From an uncultured Cohaesibacter sp. (GTDB lineage Bacteria > Pseudomonadota > Alphaproteobacteria > Rhizobiales > Cohaesibacteraceae), in the NCBI RefSeq assembly GCF_963678225.1, contig NZ_OY782764.1:2857001-2921000 (forward strand): a DNA stretch of 64,000 nt, written 5' to 3'. The translations under genes and the position numbers were made by a program. A model generated the notes under the pieces. The model saw only the letters and a list, made by a program, of their open reading frames with translations, searched no databases and had not been told where the DNA came from. Below, piece by piece: positions 52,301 to 63,600 of this stretch (position 1 is the stretch's first letter; the number at the start of each line of letters is the position of its first letter).

Positions 52301-55300
52301 CTAGCGGATGACATTCATCCAGCCACTTGCTGTACGTGCCGCCTTTTCAGGCCGGTACATGTCTTCAATCACCGCAGCCGGATGCATGAAGCTGCCCGGA
52401 GAGACTGCCCGCACCGTGTAGGCGATGGTGAAGTCCTTGGCCCCGCCCTGTTCGCGGTTGATGGCTGCGAGCACCCGATCCTTGCGGAATTCCACATGGG
52501 CGACATCCGTCTTCGGCAACCAGCTGAAATTCTGCTGCTCGGCGCTTTTCACGAGATGCGGATTTTCTACCTCAAGGCCAGCCGGTAGCAGGTCGCTGAT
52601 CATCAGGCGAGAAGGTACGTCGTCAAACTGGGTCGCATTGACCACCACGACAAGGCGTTCATTCTGCTTGACCTCAGCCACATTGACCGGGCTGCCATCC
52701 AGTGCGTGATAGCTGCGCGAAATGGCAAAGCCGTTTCCGCCTGCAGGCAGAGGCTCTGATGGTGAAGCGACCACGGTTACGAGCGCTTCCAGAGGGGCGT
52801 CACCGCCATTGACGATGGTAACAGGTTCTTCATCGATGGCTTGCCCATTATAGGAGGCCACCAGAGGCCCCGAACTGGCCACACCATTGACCGCGATACC
52901 CAGATCAGTGGTGGCTTCTGCCTCTGCGCGAGCTGCCAGAACCATCCAGACCTGCTCCTGCGTATTGAGACGCTTTTCGGGATCATGAATGCGGCGGGCA
53001 AGAGCTTTGATCCCTTCAAGGCTGCCAAGGGCAGGGCTGACCTCGGAAGCCAGTGCCAACATGCCAGCCACATCGCGCTGCAGGCTGGAGAAGCTATAAA
53101 CGCCGCCTTCTGACATCGCCATGTCGCCTTCGCGCCGTTCCGCCAGCCAGAGGGCTGAATCAAAGGCCCGTTCGGCGCGAGTGCGATCCCCATAGAGCGC
53201 GAGTGCTGCGCCCAGTTGAGCCCGCGAGAAGGGACTGTCAAAGCTGTCGAGCTTGGTCTCTACATAGTAGCGCAGGTCTCCGGCCGAGGCCAGGCGATTG
53301 CGCGCCAGATCATAAAGACCATAGGCAACGCTGGCCGAATCCCGCTGCAGATCGCTCTGATAGGCGAGGCGATTCTTGATGTCTTGCAAGGCCCGCTTCA
53401 TTGCTTCTTGCGGCACCTTGAAGCCCTGCTCTTGTGCTCTTGTCAGGAAGTCGGTGGCATATGCCGTGAGCCATGGATCGTCGACATAGCCGCCGCCCCA
53501 AAGGCTAAAGCCTCCCATGTCGCTCTGATAGGACAAGAGCTTGTTGATCGCTTTCTGGATGCGTTCCTTCATTGCGGTTCCTGAAAGGCTGGCCAGCTCT
53601 TCAGGCAGGTTGAAGGCCAGTTCCTTGGCATAGAGCAGAGGCAGGGCACGACTCGTGATCTGCTCGGCGCAGCCATAGGGATAGCGATCCAGCTGCATGA
53701 GCAGAGAGGCAACATCATAGGTGCCTGGTTCATTCACCGATACCGAGAGGGTGGCGTTGTGCTTTTGCAGTCCGGCCATCCATGCCGCATCCAGCTTCAG
53801 CTCTCCACCCCCGGCGGCTAACGGCACGCGGGTCACAGTGGTCAGCGGAAGCACGCCAGAACGCACCGGCATCTGCGCATCATAAAGAATGCCCAGTCCG
53901 TCGCCTGAAGTGGAGGTCAGCTTGACGGTGACATCGCCCATGCCTTCCTTGAACCCGCTAAGGGGCACGGAGAGGGAGACCATCTCATCCTTTTTGAGGG
54001 TGACGGTTTCCGGTGCCTTGGCTATATCCAGCGCAAGGCTCTCGCTGGTGATCAATTCCAGATGATAGTCCCCTTCGGGGGCTTCCAGATTGGTCAGTTC
54101 GATAATGGCACGGGAGGTGTCGCCCGGTGCCAGAACCTTGGGCAAGCTGACATGCACCACAATGGGGTCGCGGATGATGGTGTCTTCATCGCTGCTGCCA
54201 ACCGCATTGTCGGTCCAGGCGGTTGCCATCAGGCGTGCTGTGCCGTTGAACTGCGGAATGTCGAAAGCGACCTTGGCTGCGCCATTTTCATCAAGGCGCA
54301 CGATGCCGGAGACGAAGGCAACCAGTTCCTGTGTCGGCACATCGCCGCTGGCATCCATCTGTGGACCACCGCCGTCACCGCCCGTGCGCAAGGCACCGAA
54401 AGCGCCATTCGAGCCATCGATCAGACGGCCGTAAAGGTCGCGAATATCCACGCCCAGACGCCGCTGGCCGAAATAGCGCCCGACAGGATCAGGCGTCTTG
54501 TATCCGGTGAGATTGAGGATGCCCTCATCCACCAGAGCCACCGTAACATAGGCTTCCTCTCCGGCCTCGAGGCCATCCACTTTGACCGGAACTTCCATCT
54601 GTTCACGAGGGCGGATGGTTTCTGGTGCCTCCATGCTGATTGAAAGGGCGCGCTCTTCAGGCGAGACGCCCAGCCATTCCACACCGATGGCGCGCATCGG
54701 ATTGCGCGACGCGCCTTTGTCGGACGGGCGATAGAGATTGGCCAGCAGATAGGCGCCAGCGCCCCAGTCTTCTTCCACCGGAATGTCGAGCGTGGTGCCT
54801 TCAGCCGGAACATCGACAGACAGCGTCTTGCGGATCCGGTCTGTGCCGATGGCAAGGAGAAGCTTGCCTGCAAAGCGCGGTGAAACCTTCAGCTTGGCAG
54901 TCTCGCCTGCCTTGTAGCTTGGCTTATCAAGCGCCAGTTCCAACCCGTCTGGCGTATCAAGCGAGCCTGCGCTGGCCCAACCTGCGCGGAATTCAACGCT
55001 GGTGCTGTCGCCAAGGGTCAGCCGATACCGGCCCCATTCAACCGGGAGAGACAGTTTGGCAGGATCGCCCGTACCCAGATCGACCTGACCGTCAGCCACC
55101 TTGCTTTCCAGATCCACCGATTCCGAGTACCAGCTAGACCCGTTGCGATACCATTGATACTGGCGCTCGATCTTGACGAGGGACCAATCCACGCTAGATT
55201 GGCTCGCCCGACTGGCATCCGGAGATACGGCTATGAGCTGGAACTGTGCGTCACTATTCTCGCTCACCTGATTGCCGTCAAACTGGGGCTTGATGCCCAA

Positions 55301-57856
55301 CATGATATCGTCGGGTTTGACGCGATATTGCGCCCGACGCTCGATGGCGCGGCCGGAGCCTTCCTGCATCCGCACAACCAGATCAGCGATCTTGGGGCGG
55401 GTGGAGGCACGCAACGCTCCGAGGCTGAAGTCATATTGGCCCTTGCCGTCTGCGTCCAGTGCGGGCAGTGGGCCCAGCGGTATCCGCTCTATGCCGGTAT
55501 CTTCTTCTTCGGCCAGACCAAAGAGATAGCCTTCAAAGCCATCCATCTTGCGGGTTTCGCGCACCAGTATATCGCCGGAAAGGGCGAGACCGGCAGCCGG
55601 AGCGCCATAAAGATAGCGCCCTTCGATGGCACCGGTTGCGCTATCGCCAACGGCAATGACGTCTCCGTCGGGCGTCAGTGTCATATCGGTACGATCAGGG
55701 ATGAAATCCTCGACAAGGAAACTCACTTCGCCAAGGGCCGGTTTCTTCGGATCGGCAAAGATCTGAACCCGCCAGCCGCCGCGCTTGGCGTTACTGAGAA
55801 GGGGTAGATCCACTGAATACCCCCCGAGCGCCTTGCCCGAGCCGATCAGACGTTGGGCTTCCACGCCATCGGGGCGCAGGAATGAGAAGGTGAGCGGCAA
55901 GTCGTTCACAGCACGGGCGGTGTCATCGCGCGCCAAAGCAGAGACATGCACCTCCTCGCCAGGGCGATAGACCCCACGCTCGGTCCATGCATAGACATCG
56001 ACCCCTTCCGGCGACGGCCGACCGGTCACACCTCTATCAGAGAGGTCAAAACCGGCTCGGGTCAGATCGAGAAAGACGAAATCATTCTTGTCTATATTGC
56101 TGGCTGTCAGAACCGCCGGAGACAATCCGTCTGAGCCGCGCATGAGCCCGGCATCGAAGGTAACCATGCCGGTGGCATCGCTGGTGCCGCTGCCCAGAAT
56201 TTCGTTGTTGCGGGCGATAAGTTGAACCTTGATGCCGGAGAGCGGCGCAGCGCTTTCCAGCGAGCGGGCAAAGACCTGAAGGCCGCCCAGATCATCACTG
56301 GCCTCGCTGCTGCTGCCAGCGGGTGTAGATTTGGTGCTCGAGAAGGTCGTCAGTCCGATGTCTGAAATCACGAACCACTGGCTTGCGGCAGAGGGATAGT
56401 CGTTCAGATCAATGGTCGTGGCGGCTGCCGTCATGAGATAGACCCCCGGCTCACGCTCGGGCAGGGCCTCGTCGATCGGAATGGCTGTTACCACTTCACG
56501 GTTCTTTTCCGGTGTGATTGCCATGGAGCCTTCCCAGACCGGAGAGCCCATATTTTCTGTCAGGTCGGAAAGTTGCCATTCTTCAAGTTGGCTGAGAAAA
56601 CGGGAGCCCCGCACCAGTTGCGCCAGAGAGCGGTCATTGATGCGATAGAGTGCCAGCTTGGCTTCATCGGCATTGACCGACACCAGAGGAAGACCGCGGC
56701 GATTGCTGGCCGGCAATACGTAATTGTTGCCGCTAAAGCGCATGCCCGGCTTGCGGTCGCGCACATATAGATCCAGTTGCAGATTGGAAAGCAGTTGCTC
56801 GCCATTGTCCGCAGGCAGGCCTTCGCGCACATCCAGCTGATAGTTGTTGCCGTGGGCAAGCCCTTCTACACAGATCTGCCGCTTGCTCACATCAAGCGCC
56901 TTGGGTTCTTGCTGATTGATGCGGATATAGGAGGCATAATCGCCGAAGCCCTTTTTCAGTTCTTCGGAAAACTGAATGCAAATGCGCGGATTTTGCAAAT
57001 CCGCATCAATGCTGTGATTGATCATGCGGAAGCCATGGCTTTCCAGAAGGCGGTGATAGTCTGCCCGATCTGCCGGATTTTCGCGCATTTCAAGCGCCAG
57101 TTTGAAACTGTCTATAGCTTCGCGGAAGCGCGCGGTCGCTTCTAGTGCGCGGGCAAGCTGGGAGAGAGCGGCCGCACGATTGGTGCGCGTGCGAGAGCTC
57201 GTATAGGCATTGAGAGCTGCATTGATGGCTGAGGCCCGCGCCGTGCGAGCTTCTCTCAAGTCTTGAGTGGTGCGGGCAGCTTGCGCCGCAGCCTGTGAGT
57301 AGGCATGCCAGATGTCACTGGCCTCCGGATCCATTGCCAAAGCACTGCGGAACAGGGTCATGGCACGCGTCGGATCGTTGAAGTCCATTGCACCATAGCC
57401 GCGTTTGATCAGCTCATCAAAGCCGATGGTGCCAGCTCCAACGTCGGGACTAGAGGATGATACCTCTTTATACATCTTGGCGGCGGCGTTATGGATGCTC
57501 TGAGGCAGATTGGTAAGGGGAGTGGCTTTGCCGATATCTTCTTCTTCAAAGCGAGTCGCAATACGGCCTGAAATCGCGCCCTTGAACGGCGTTGCCTTGG
57601 CAAAATCAGATTTTAAAAAGCAGAATTCGGCTTTGACATTATAGGTAAAGGCCTTGCATCCGCGCGTCTTCAAACAGGCCGACTGGCATTGATCCAGCGT
57701 CACCTTTTTCAGCGTCTTGAAGTCGAAGCCATAAAAATCCGTATCGCGCGAGAGGATCACTTCATCCCGATAGGTGCCATCAAGAGCCCATGCGTTTTGC
57801 GATGCGGAAAATGAAATGAGAATTAGAGCGACTATCGCAGATAGAATCCGGGCCAT
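52301..57856 (-). CDS. yfhM: Bacterial alpha-2-macroglobulin with N-terminal PAN domain
   Basis: 1851 residues. A signal peptide (ILSAIVALILISFSASQNAWA) is cleaved before LDGTYRD; I see no lipobox, unlike E. coli YfhM. A PAN/apple domain with four cysteines follows at about 35-85 (VTLDQCQSACLKTRGCKAFTY), then a TPR-like stretch (about 140-250). MG domains make up the body, including RGVYRPGEEVHVSALARDD. The thioester motif CAEQ is at about residue 1396 (YPYGCAEQITSR), so protease trapping by covalent bond is possible. It guards the envelope against host or competitor proteases. The gene is first in the operon with pbpC, whose product may repair the wall. Confidence 0.94.
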   Translation of the reverse strand: MARILSAIVALILISFSASQNAWALDGTYRDEVILSRDTDFYGFDFKTLKKVTLDQCQSACLKTRGCKAFTYNVKAEFCFLKSDFAKATPFKGAISGRIATRFEEEDIGKATPLTNLPQSIHNAAAKMYKEVSSSSPDVGAGTIGFDELIKRGYGAMDFNDPTRAMTLFRSALAMDPEASDIWHAYSQAAAQAARTTQDLREARTARASAINAALNAYTSSRTRTNRAAALSQLARALEATARFREAIDSFKLALEMRENPADRADYHRLLESHGFRMINHSIDADLQNPRICIQFSEELKKGFGDYASYIRINQQEPKALDVSKRQICVEGLAHGNNYQLDVREGLPADNGEQLLSNLQLDLYVRDRKPGMRFSGNNYVLPASNRRGLPLVSVNADEAKLALYRINDRSLAQLVRGSRFLSQLEEWQLSDLTENMGSPVWEGSMAITPEKNREVVTAIPIDEALPEREPGVYLMTAAATTIDLNDYPSAASQWFVISDIGLTTFSSTKSTPAGSSSEASDDLGGLQVFARSLESAAPLSGIKVQLIARNNEILGSGTSDATGMVTFDAGLMRGSDGLSPAVLTASNIDKNDFVFLDLTRAGFDLSDRGVTGRPSPEGVDVYAWTERGVYRPGEEVHVSALARDDTARAVNDLPLTFSFLRPDGVEAQRLIGSGKALGGYSVDLPLLSNAKRGGWRVQIFADPKKPALGEVSFLVEDFIPDRTDMTLTPDGDVIAVGDSATGAIEGRYLYGAPAAGLALSGDILVRETRKMDGFEGYLFGLAEEEDTGIERIPLGPLPALDADGKGQYDFSLGALRASTRPKIADLVVRMQEGSGRAIERRAQYRVKPDDIMLGIKPQFDGNQVSENSDAQFQLIAVSPDASRASQSSVDWSLVKIERQYQWYRNGSSWYSESVDLESKVADGQVDLGTGDPAKLSLPVEWGRYRLTLGDSTSVEFRAGWASAGSLDTPDGLELALDKPSYKAGETAKLKVSPRFAGKLLLAIGTDRIRKTLSVDVPAEGTTLDIPVEEDWGAGAYLLANLYRPSDKGASRNPMRAIGVEWLGVSPEERALSISMEAPETIRPREQMEVPVKVDGLEAGEEAYVTVALVDEGILNLTGYKTPDPVGRYFGQRRLGVDIRDLYGRLIDGSNGAFGALRTGGDGGGPQMDASGDVPTQELVAFVSGIVRLDENGAAKVAFDIPQFNGTARLMATAWTDNAVGSSDEDTIIRDPIVVHVSLPKVLAPGDTSRAIIELTNLEAPEGDYHLELITSESLALDIAKAPETVTLKKDEMVSLSVPLSGFKEGMGDVTVKLTSTSGDGLGILYDAQMPVRSGVLPLTTVTRVPLAAGGGELKLDAAWMAGLQKHNATLSVSVNEPGTYDVASLLMQLDRYPYGCAEQITSRALPLLYAKELAFNLPEELASLSGTAMKERIQKAINKLLSYQSDMGGFSLWGGGYVDDPWLTAYATDFLTRAQEQGFKVPQEAMKRALQDIKNRLAYQSDLQRDSASVAYGLYDLARNRLASAGDLRYYVETKLDSFDSPFSRAQLGAALALYGDRTRAERAFDSALWLAERREGDMAMSEGGVYSFSSLQRDVAGMLALASEVSPALGSLEGIKALARRIHDPEKRLNTQEQVWMVLAARAEAEATTDLGIAVNGVASSGPLVASYNGQAIDEEPVTIVNGGDAPLEALVTVVASPSEPLPAGGNGFAISRSYHALDGSPVNVAEVKQNERLVVVVNATQFDDVPSRLMISDLLPAGLEVENPHLVKSAEQQNFSWLPKTDVAHVEFRKDRVLAAINREQGGAKDFTIAYTVRAVSPGSFMHPAAVIEDMYRPEKAARTASGWMNVIR

Positions 57857-58274
57857 GGGTCCCCTCCGGTCTTCAATGAACGGTCCGCTGTCTCTTTCTT
57901 CTCAATAATAATAGGCTATGAGCGAGAGCTTGGCGGCATTTATGAAATGTAAGCAACAAACGAGTTCTGACAGTATGTAGCATTATTGCGACGATTTTGA
58001 GAGCAAATATGTCTTGAAAGAAATAAATTGTTTTTGATTGATGCGTGTACACTCTCCTGTGTATGGACGTCATCATGCCCGGACAAAGACCCGAATTGCG
58101 GTCCGCACTTCTGCGCTTGCGGGCCTATCTGGCTCTCCTTCATTCATAGTTTAAAATGGAAAGGGCTTGATTGTCTGTGCCAAAATCATGCAAACAGGCT
58201 CATAAAATGGTAACGCTTTTATATTGTGTTAAGCAAAGATTCGCGTCGAATTGGCTCAAACGAGGGATGTGAGA
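57857..58274. other. Gene-free stretch between the macroglobulin and Sel1-protein genes
   Basis: 418 bases, divergent promoters for the two envelope proteins. AT-rich from 57900 to 58040. No clear operator, hairpin or gene was seen. Confidence 0.4.
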
Positions 58275-59864
58275 ATGGCTGGCAGTTGGATTGAAACAGG
58301 CAGGATGGCACTAAGAGGCGCAGGACTTGGGGGCGTGTCTTTGCTGCTTTCTACCGTGCTGTCCCATGCTCAGGCGGTCGATGTCACAACCACTGTGTCG
58401 TCTATCAAAGACTCCGGAGCCATCGAGCTTGTTTTGCCAAAAGACCGTATGGTTGCCATTGGTGACAAGGTTGAATTCGACATGCCGCTTTCCAGGGAAA
58501 ATGCAGATGGCTCTGATGATCAACCAGCCATCGAATGGAGCGTGCAGGGCCTCAAGGATGGGGTGATTATCGCTGAACCCAGCGCAAAGCCGGAAAAGAT
58601 GCCCGAGCTGGGCTATCGCGTCACCATCAAGACTTTGGCCAATCAGCCGACGATCCTCTCTTCGAGTGAAGCCAAAATCAAAGCCGCTGAAATCAACTCG
58701 GCCGATTCTGATACAGCCGTTGCTACAACCGATCAGATGGGCGATGACAAAGAGGCAACTAGCGCGGAAAAAACCTCGGAAGCAGAGACCGCTGATGCAA
58801 AGACGCCAGTTGAAGAAATCTCTGAACCCAAGACAGATAATATAAAAGAGCCTGTTGAGCCCGAAGAGCCTTCCATGGCCAAGGAGCCTGCACCAGAGGC
58901 ACCTGCTGACCCTCAAATGACGCAACCTGAAGAAGCGTCAAAGCCAACTGCCAAGCAGGAGGGCTCCGGGGATGCTCCAGAGAAGGTATCCGTCGAGGAA
59001 CAGAAAAAGACTGACACCCCTTTAACTGACACCCCTTTAGCAGAAAAGACCGAAGTTCCAAGCATCAAGGCCGAGAGTGCTGAGCCAAAAGCGACCGGCC
59101 CTGTTGCGAAACAAACGCCTGTCGGGCCCGCACCAGAAATGGCGTGTGACCGCTTGGCTGCCCATCCTTTCGACCCGGATGCCGTTGCCAAAGGGGTATT
59201 CTATGCCGATCTTGATGCAGACAAGGTGATCGCCGCCTGTCAGGACGCCATTGCCGCCTATCCGCAGGAAGCACGTTTCTACACCCAGTTGACGCGCGGG
59301 CTGCATAAGGCAGGTAAGCCTGCGCTCGCCCATGCTGCAACCCAAAAAGGGGCGGAGCTGGGCAGCGGCCAATCCATGGCCTATCTGGGGGTCATGTACA
59401 AGAATGGCGAACAGGTTGCCCAGGATCAGACGCAGGCCCTTCAATGGTTCGAAAAGGCCGCAGAGGCGGGTAATCCCGGTGGCATGGTGTTTGCTGCCTC
59501 CATGTATCGCGATGGTGTGGGAACGGCTCGCAACTACAAGCGGGCTGCCGAGCTCTACCAAATGGCCAGCGACAAGGACATTGCCGAAGCGTCAGCCGAT
59601 TTGGGCATCTTCTATGATCGCGGGCAGGGCGTTGAGCGCAACGCCGAGCAGGCCGCAACCCTGTTGCTGAAAGCCTATGTACAAGATGACAAAGACACCC
59701 AGCAAATATTCTTTGAGGCCCCCGGCGTGCTCTCTGAAGAAACGCGCAAAGCCGTTCAGATCGCACTCAAAGACAAGGGCTTTTACAAAAGCGCCATCGA
59801 CGCCGATTTTGGTTCCGGCACCCGCAGGGCCCTGATCCTTTATAAGCGGAATGCCCGTCGCTAA
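58275..59864 (+). CDS. Sel1-repeat and peptidoglycan-binding envelope protein
   Basis: 529 residues. A signal peptide (residues about 1-34, ending SHAQA) is followed by a small beta-rich domain (residues 35-120). A Pro/Glu/Lys-rich low-complexity linker then runs to about residue 285, which should span the periplasm. A cysteine pair domain comes next (MACDRLAAHPFD and VIAACQDAIAAYP). Three Sel1/TPR-like repeats follow (SMAYLGVMYKNGEQVAQDQTQALQWFEKAAEAG and two more). The C-terminus, TRKAVQIALKDKGFYKSAIDADFGSGTRRALILY, is a peptidoglycan-binding-1 domain. The linker contains a 15-base tandem repeat giving TDTPL twice. The ATG at 58275 after GAGG is preferred to the TTG at 58251. It probably links envelope complexes to the wall. 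Confidence 0.82.
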   Translation: MAGSWIETGRMALRGAGLGGVSLLLSTVLSHAQAVDVTTTVSSIKDSGAIELVLPKDRMVAIGDKVEFDMPLSRENADGSDDQPAIEWSVQGLKDGVIIAEPSAKPEKMPELGYRVTIKTLANQPTILSSSEAKIKAAEINSADSDTAVATTDQMGDDKEATSAEKTSEAETADAKTPVEEISEPKTDNIKEPVEPEEPSMAKEPAPEAPADPQMTQPEEASKPTAKQEGSGDAPEKVSVEEQKKTDTPLTDTPLAEKTEVPSIKAESAEPKATGPVAKQTPVGPAPEMACDRLAAHPFDPDAVAKGVFYADLDADKVIAACQDAIAAYPQEARFYTQLTRGLHKAGKPALAHAATQKGAELGSGQSMAYLGVMYKNGEQVAQDQTQALQWFEKAAEAGNPGGMVFAASMYRDGVGTARNYKRAAELYQMASDKDIAEASADLGIFYDRGQGVERNAEQAATLLLKAYVQDDKDTQQIFFEAPGVLSEETRKAVQIALKDKGFYKSAIDADFGSGTRRALILYKRNARR

Positions 59865-59908
59865 GAGCGCGATAATTGCTATTTTGATTCGTTCAGTGGG
59901 GCGAGACT

Positions 59909-60349
59909 ATGCGTATTGGACCTGACACACGAGCCGACTATAAGACGTTTCAGGTGGTTCCGACCCGTTGGAACGACAATGACAGCTTTGGTCACCTCAA
60001 CAACGCTGTTCATTATTCCCTTTTTGACAGTGCCATTGCTGGCTGGCTGATGGAAAACACATCGCTTGATGTGGCCAATGATGAGCAGATCTGCGTCGTC
60101 GTGGAAAACGGCTGCAACTATTTCGAGGAGATCTCTTTCCCCGATGTGGTTACCGTGGGCTTGAGGATCACGCACATCGGCACCAGCTCGGTGCGCTATG
60201 AAATCGGGTTGTTCCGCAATGATGACCTGGTAACGGCAGCACGCGGCCACTTTGTTCATGTGTATGTCAATGAGAAAAGCCGTACGCCCGAACCCATGAA
60301 CGACGCCGTGCGCGCGCTTTTCACGTCGATTTTGAAAAGCGCAGACTGA
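59909..60349 (+). CDS. 4HBT-family acyl-CoA thioesterase
   Basis: 146 residues, hot-dog fold. The catalytic aspartate lies in VPTRWNDNDSFGHLNNAVHYSLFDSAI, the YbgC/FadM-type motif. TSSVRYEIGLFRNDDLVTAARGHFVHVYVN is the second conserved strand block. It hydrolyses an acyl-CoA thioester in the cytosol; chain length and substrate are unknown. AGTGGGGCGAG-like purines precede the ATG. It lies 44 bases after the Sel1-protein gene on the same strand and may be cotranscribed with it. Confidence 0.9.
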   Translation: MRIGPDTRADYKTFQVVPTRWNDNDSFGHLNNAVHYSLFDSAIAGWLMENTSLDVANDEQICVVVENGCNYFEEISFPDVVTVGLRITHIGTSSVRYEIGLFRNDDLVTAARGHFVHVYVNEKSRTPEPMNDAVRALFTSILKSAD

Positions 60350-60681
60350 TTGTCTCCACTTCGGCTTTGACGATGACAAAAGGGGACGATGGTCCACAAG
60401 TCATTGAAGGGCTATTGTTCTTCGCTTTCGATTTGATATAAATCAAGGGGGAGGCAATGTCCACAAAACCTGTATTACGATGCGACAATTGGTATATTTC
60501 TCACAAAAGTGCTTGGTAGAATTACACGTATAACGTGATAATGCAGAGCCCTATCCAATAAGGCCGTCGGGGACGGGCTTGAGATAGGGGGCGGGACAGG
60601 AACCCATCCTTTTCGATCATCCTTACCCTTCGGCGAGAGGCATCTAGGGGCTTGCTCAAGGGACAGAAACCGGGAATAGTT
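60350..60681. promoter_or_regulatory. pyc upstream region with a long hairpin (60549-60589)
   Basis: A 332-base gap. CCCTATC (60549-60555) and GATAGGG (60583-60589) close a stem that continues inside as AAGGCCGTC / GACGGGCTT with one mismatch and a GGG loop. A CACG/CGTG dyad (60526-60538) lies just before. The hairpin ends 92 bases before the pyc ATG and could be a 5'-leader structure. Confidence 0.45.
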
Positions 60682-63600
60682 ATGGCTGACTTCAAGAAAA
60701 TTCTGATTGCTAACCGTGGCGAAATCGCCATCCGAGTCATGCGCGCAGCAAATGAGCTGGGCAAGCGAACAGTTGCCATCTATGCAGAGGAAGACAAACT
60801 CTCCCTGCACCGGTTCAAGGCGGACGAAGCTTATCGTGTCGGGGCTGGCATGGGCCCCGTTGCTGCATATCTCTCCATTTCCGAGATCATCCGCGTTGCC
60901 AAGGAATCTGGCGCCGATGCCATTCATCCCGGCTACGGGCTGCTGTCCGAGAATCCCGAATTCGTGGATGCCTGCACCGAGGCTGGAATCACCTTCATTG
61001 GCCCGAAAGCGGAAACCATGCGCAAGCTTGGCGACAAGGCGTCGGCGCGTAAGGTGGCAATCGAAGCGGGCGTTCCGGTCATTCCGGCAACCGAAGTGTT
61101 GGGCGATGACATGGAAGAGATCGCCCGTGAAGCCGAAAAGATTGGCTATCCCCTCATGCTGAAAGCCAGCTGGGGTGGCGGCGGTCGCGGCATGCGCCCG
61201 ATCAATGGCCCGAATGAACTGGAAGATAAAATCCGCGAAGGACGCCGCGAAGCTGAAAACGCCTTCGGCAACGGCGAAGGTTATCTGGAAAAGATGATCA
61301 TCAAGGCCCGCCATGTCGAGGTTCAGATTCTGGGTGACAGCCACGGCGGCATGTATCACCTGTTCGAGCGCGATTGCTCTGTGCAGCGCCGGAACCAGAA
61401 AGTGGTCGAGCGTGCGCCTGCGCCTTATCTCAGCGAAGAACAGCGTAAGGAAATCTGCGAGCTAGGCTACAAGATCTGCAAGCATGTGAATTATGAATGC
61501 GCCGGTACCGTCGAGTTCCTGATGGACATGGATAGCGGTAACTTCTACTTCATCGAGGTGAACCCGCGCGTGCAGGTCGAGCATACGGTGACGGAAGAAG
61601 TGACCGGCATCGACATCGTACAATCGCAGATCAAGATCGCCGAAGGCAAGACCATCGAGGAGGCCACCGGCGTTGCCAGTCAGGAAGAGGTGCAGCTGCA
61701 CGGCCACGCCCTGCAGTGCCGTGTGACCACCGAAGACCCACAAAACAACTTCATTCCCGATTACGGGCGCCTCAATGCTTATCGCTCTGCCACCGGCATG
61801 GGCGTGCGTCTTGATGGCGGCACCGCCTACACCGGCGGTGTCATCACCCGTTATTATGATAGTCTGCTGACCAAGGTCACCGCATGGGCGCCGACGCCAG
61901 AGCAGGCCATTGCCCGCATGGATCGCGCCTTGCGTGAATTCCGTGTACGCGGTGTTTCAACCAACATCCGCTTTGTTGAGAATCTGCTCAAGCATCCGAC
62001 CTTCCTTGACAATAGCTACACCACCAAATTCATCGATACCACGCCTGAGCTTTTTGCCTTCAAGAAGCGGCGCGACCGGGGCACCAAGGTGCTCACCTAT
62101 ATTGCGGACATCACGGTAAACGGGCATCCTGAAGCCAAGGACCGGCCACGTCCAGCCGAAGGGTTACGGGCCCCTGTCATCCCGGCGCCTCGGGCAGAGA
62201 AGCCAGCGGCAGGCACCCGCAATTTGCTTGATGAGAAAGGCCCGCAAGCCGTTGCTGACTGGATGAAAGAGCAGAAGCAACTGCTTTTGACCGATACCAC
62301 CATGCGTGATGGGCATCAGTCCCTTCTGGCAACCCGCATGCGCTCCATAGACATGATCAAGGTGGCGCCAAGCTACGCGGTCAACCTGCCGCAGCTCTTC
62401 TCCGTTGAAGCGTGGGGCGGGGCAACCTTCGATGTAGCCTACCGCTTCCTGCAGGAATGCCCATGGCAACGTCTGCGCGATTTGCGCAGCTATATGCCCA
62501 ACATCATGATTCAGATGTTGCTGCGCGGATCAAACGGTGTTGGCTATACCAATTATCCGGACAATGTGGTCCAAAGCTTCGTCAAACAGGCCGCCATCTC
62601 GGGCGTTGACCTGTTCCGCGTATTCGATTCCCTCAACTGGGTTGAGAATATGCGCGTTGCCATGGATGCTGTGCTGGAAAATAACAAGCTGTGCGAAGGC
62701 ACCATCTGTTACACCGGCGATATTTATGATCCGAACCGGGCCAAATATGATCTCAACTATTATGTGAAGATGGGCAAGGAGCTACGCGACGCTGGTGCGC
62801 ATATCCTCGGCCTCAAGGACATGGCCGGACTTCTGAAGCCCGCTCAGGCTCGTGTTCTGGTCAAGGCCCTGAAGGAAGAGGTCGGCCTGCCGATCCATCT
62901 GCACACCCATGACACATCCGGTATTTCTGCCGCCACCGTGCTGGCCGCAAGCGAAGCGGGCGTGGATGCGGTGGACGCTGCCATGGACGCCTTCTCCGGT
63001 TCCACTTCGCAGCCATGCCTTGGATCCATCGCCGAAGCTCTACGCAATACCGATCGGGATTCTGGCCTTGATGTGGAAGCCATCCGAGATGTTTCCCGTT
63101 ATTGGGAGGCGGTTCGCGGTCAGTATGCTGCATTTGAAAGCGGCACTGCCGCACCAGCTTCCGAGGTTTATCTGCATGAGATGCCCGGGGGCCAGTTCAC
63201 CAATCTCAAGGCTCAGGCCCGCAGCATGGGGCTTGAAGAGCGTTGGCACGAAGTCGCCCAGACCTATGCTGACGTAAACCTGATGTTCGGCGATATCCCG
63301 AAGGTGACCCCGTCATCCAAGGTGGTCGGCGATATGGCTCTTATGATGGTGTCTCAGGGGCTGACACGCAAACAGGTGGAAGATCCAACGGTTGACCTGT
63401 CCTTCCCGGACTCTGTCATCGACATGATGCGCGGCAATCTGGGCCAGCCGAAAGGGGGCTTCCCGGCCAATATCATCGAGAAGGTGCTCAAGGGGGACAA
63501 ACCCAACACCGAGCGTCCGGGCAAGCACTTGCCTCCGGTGGATCTGGAAGACGTCCGCGCCAAGCTGTCCGAAGAGCTGGAAGGCTTTGCCATCGATGAT

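Noticed and set aside
59010-59040. 15-base tandem repeat in the Sel1-protein gene
   Set aside because: Just two units inside a low-complexity linker; expected slippage product, not a separate element.
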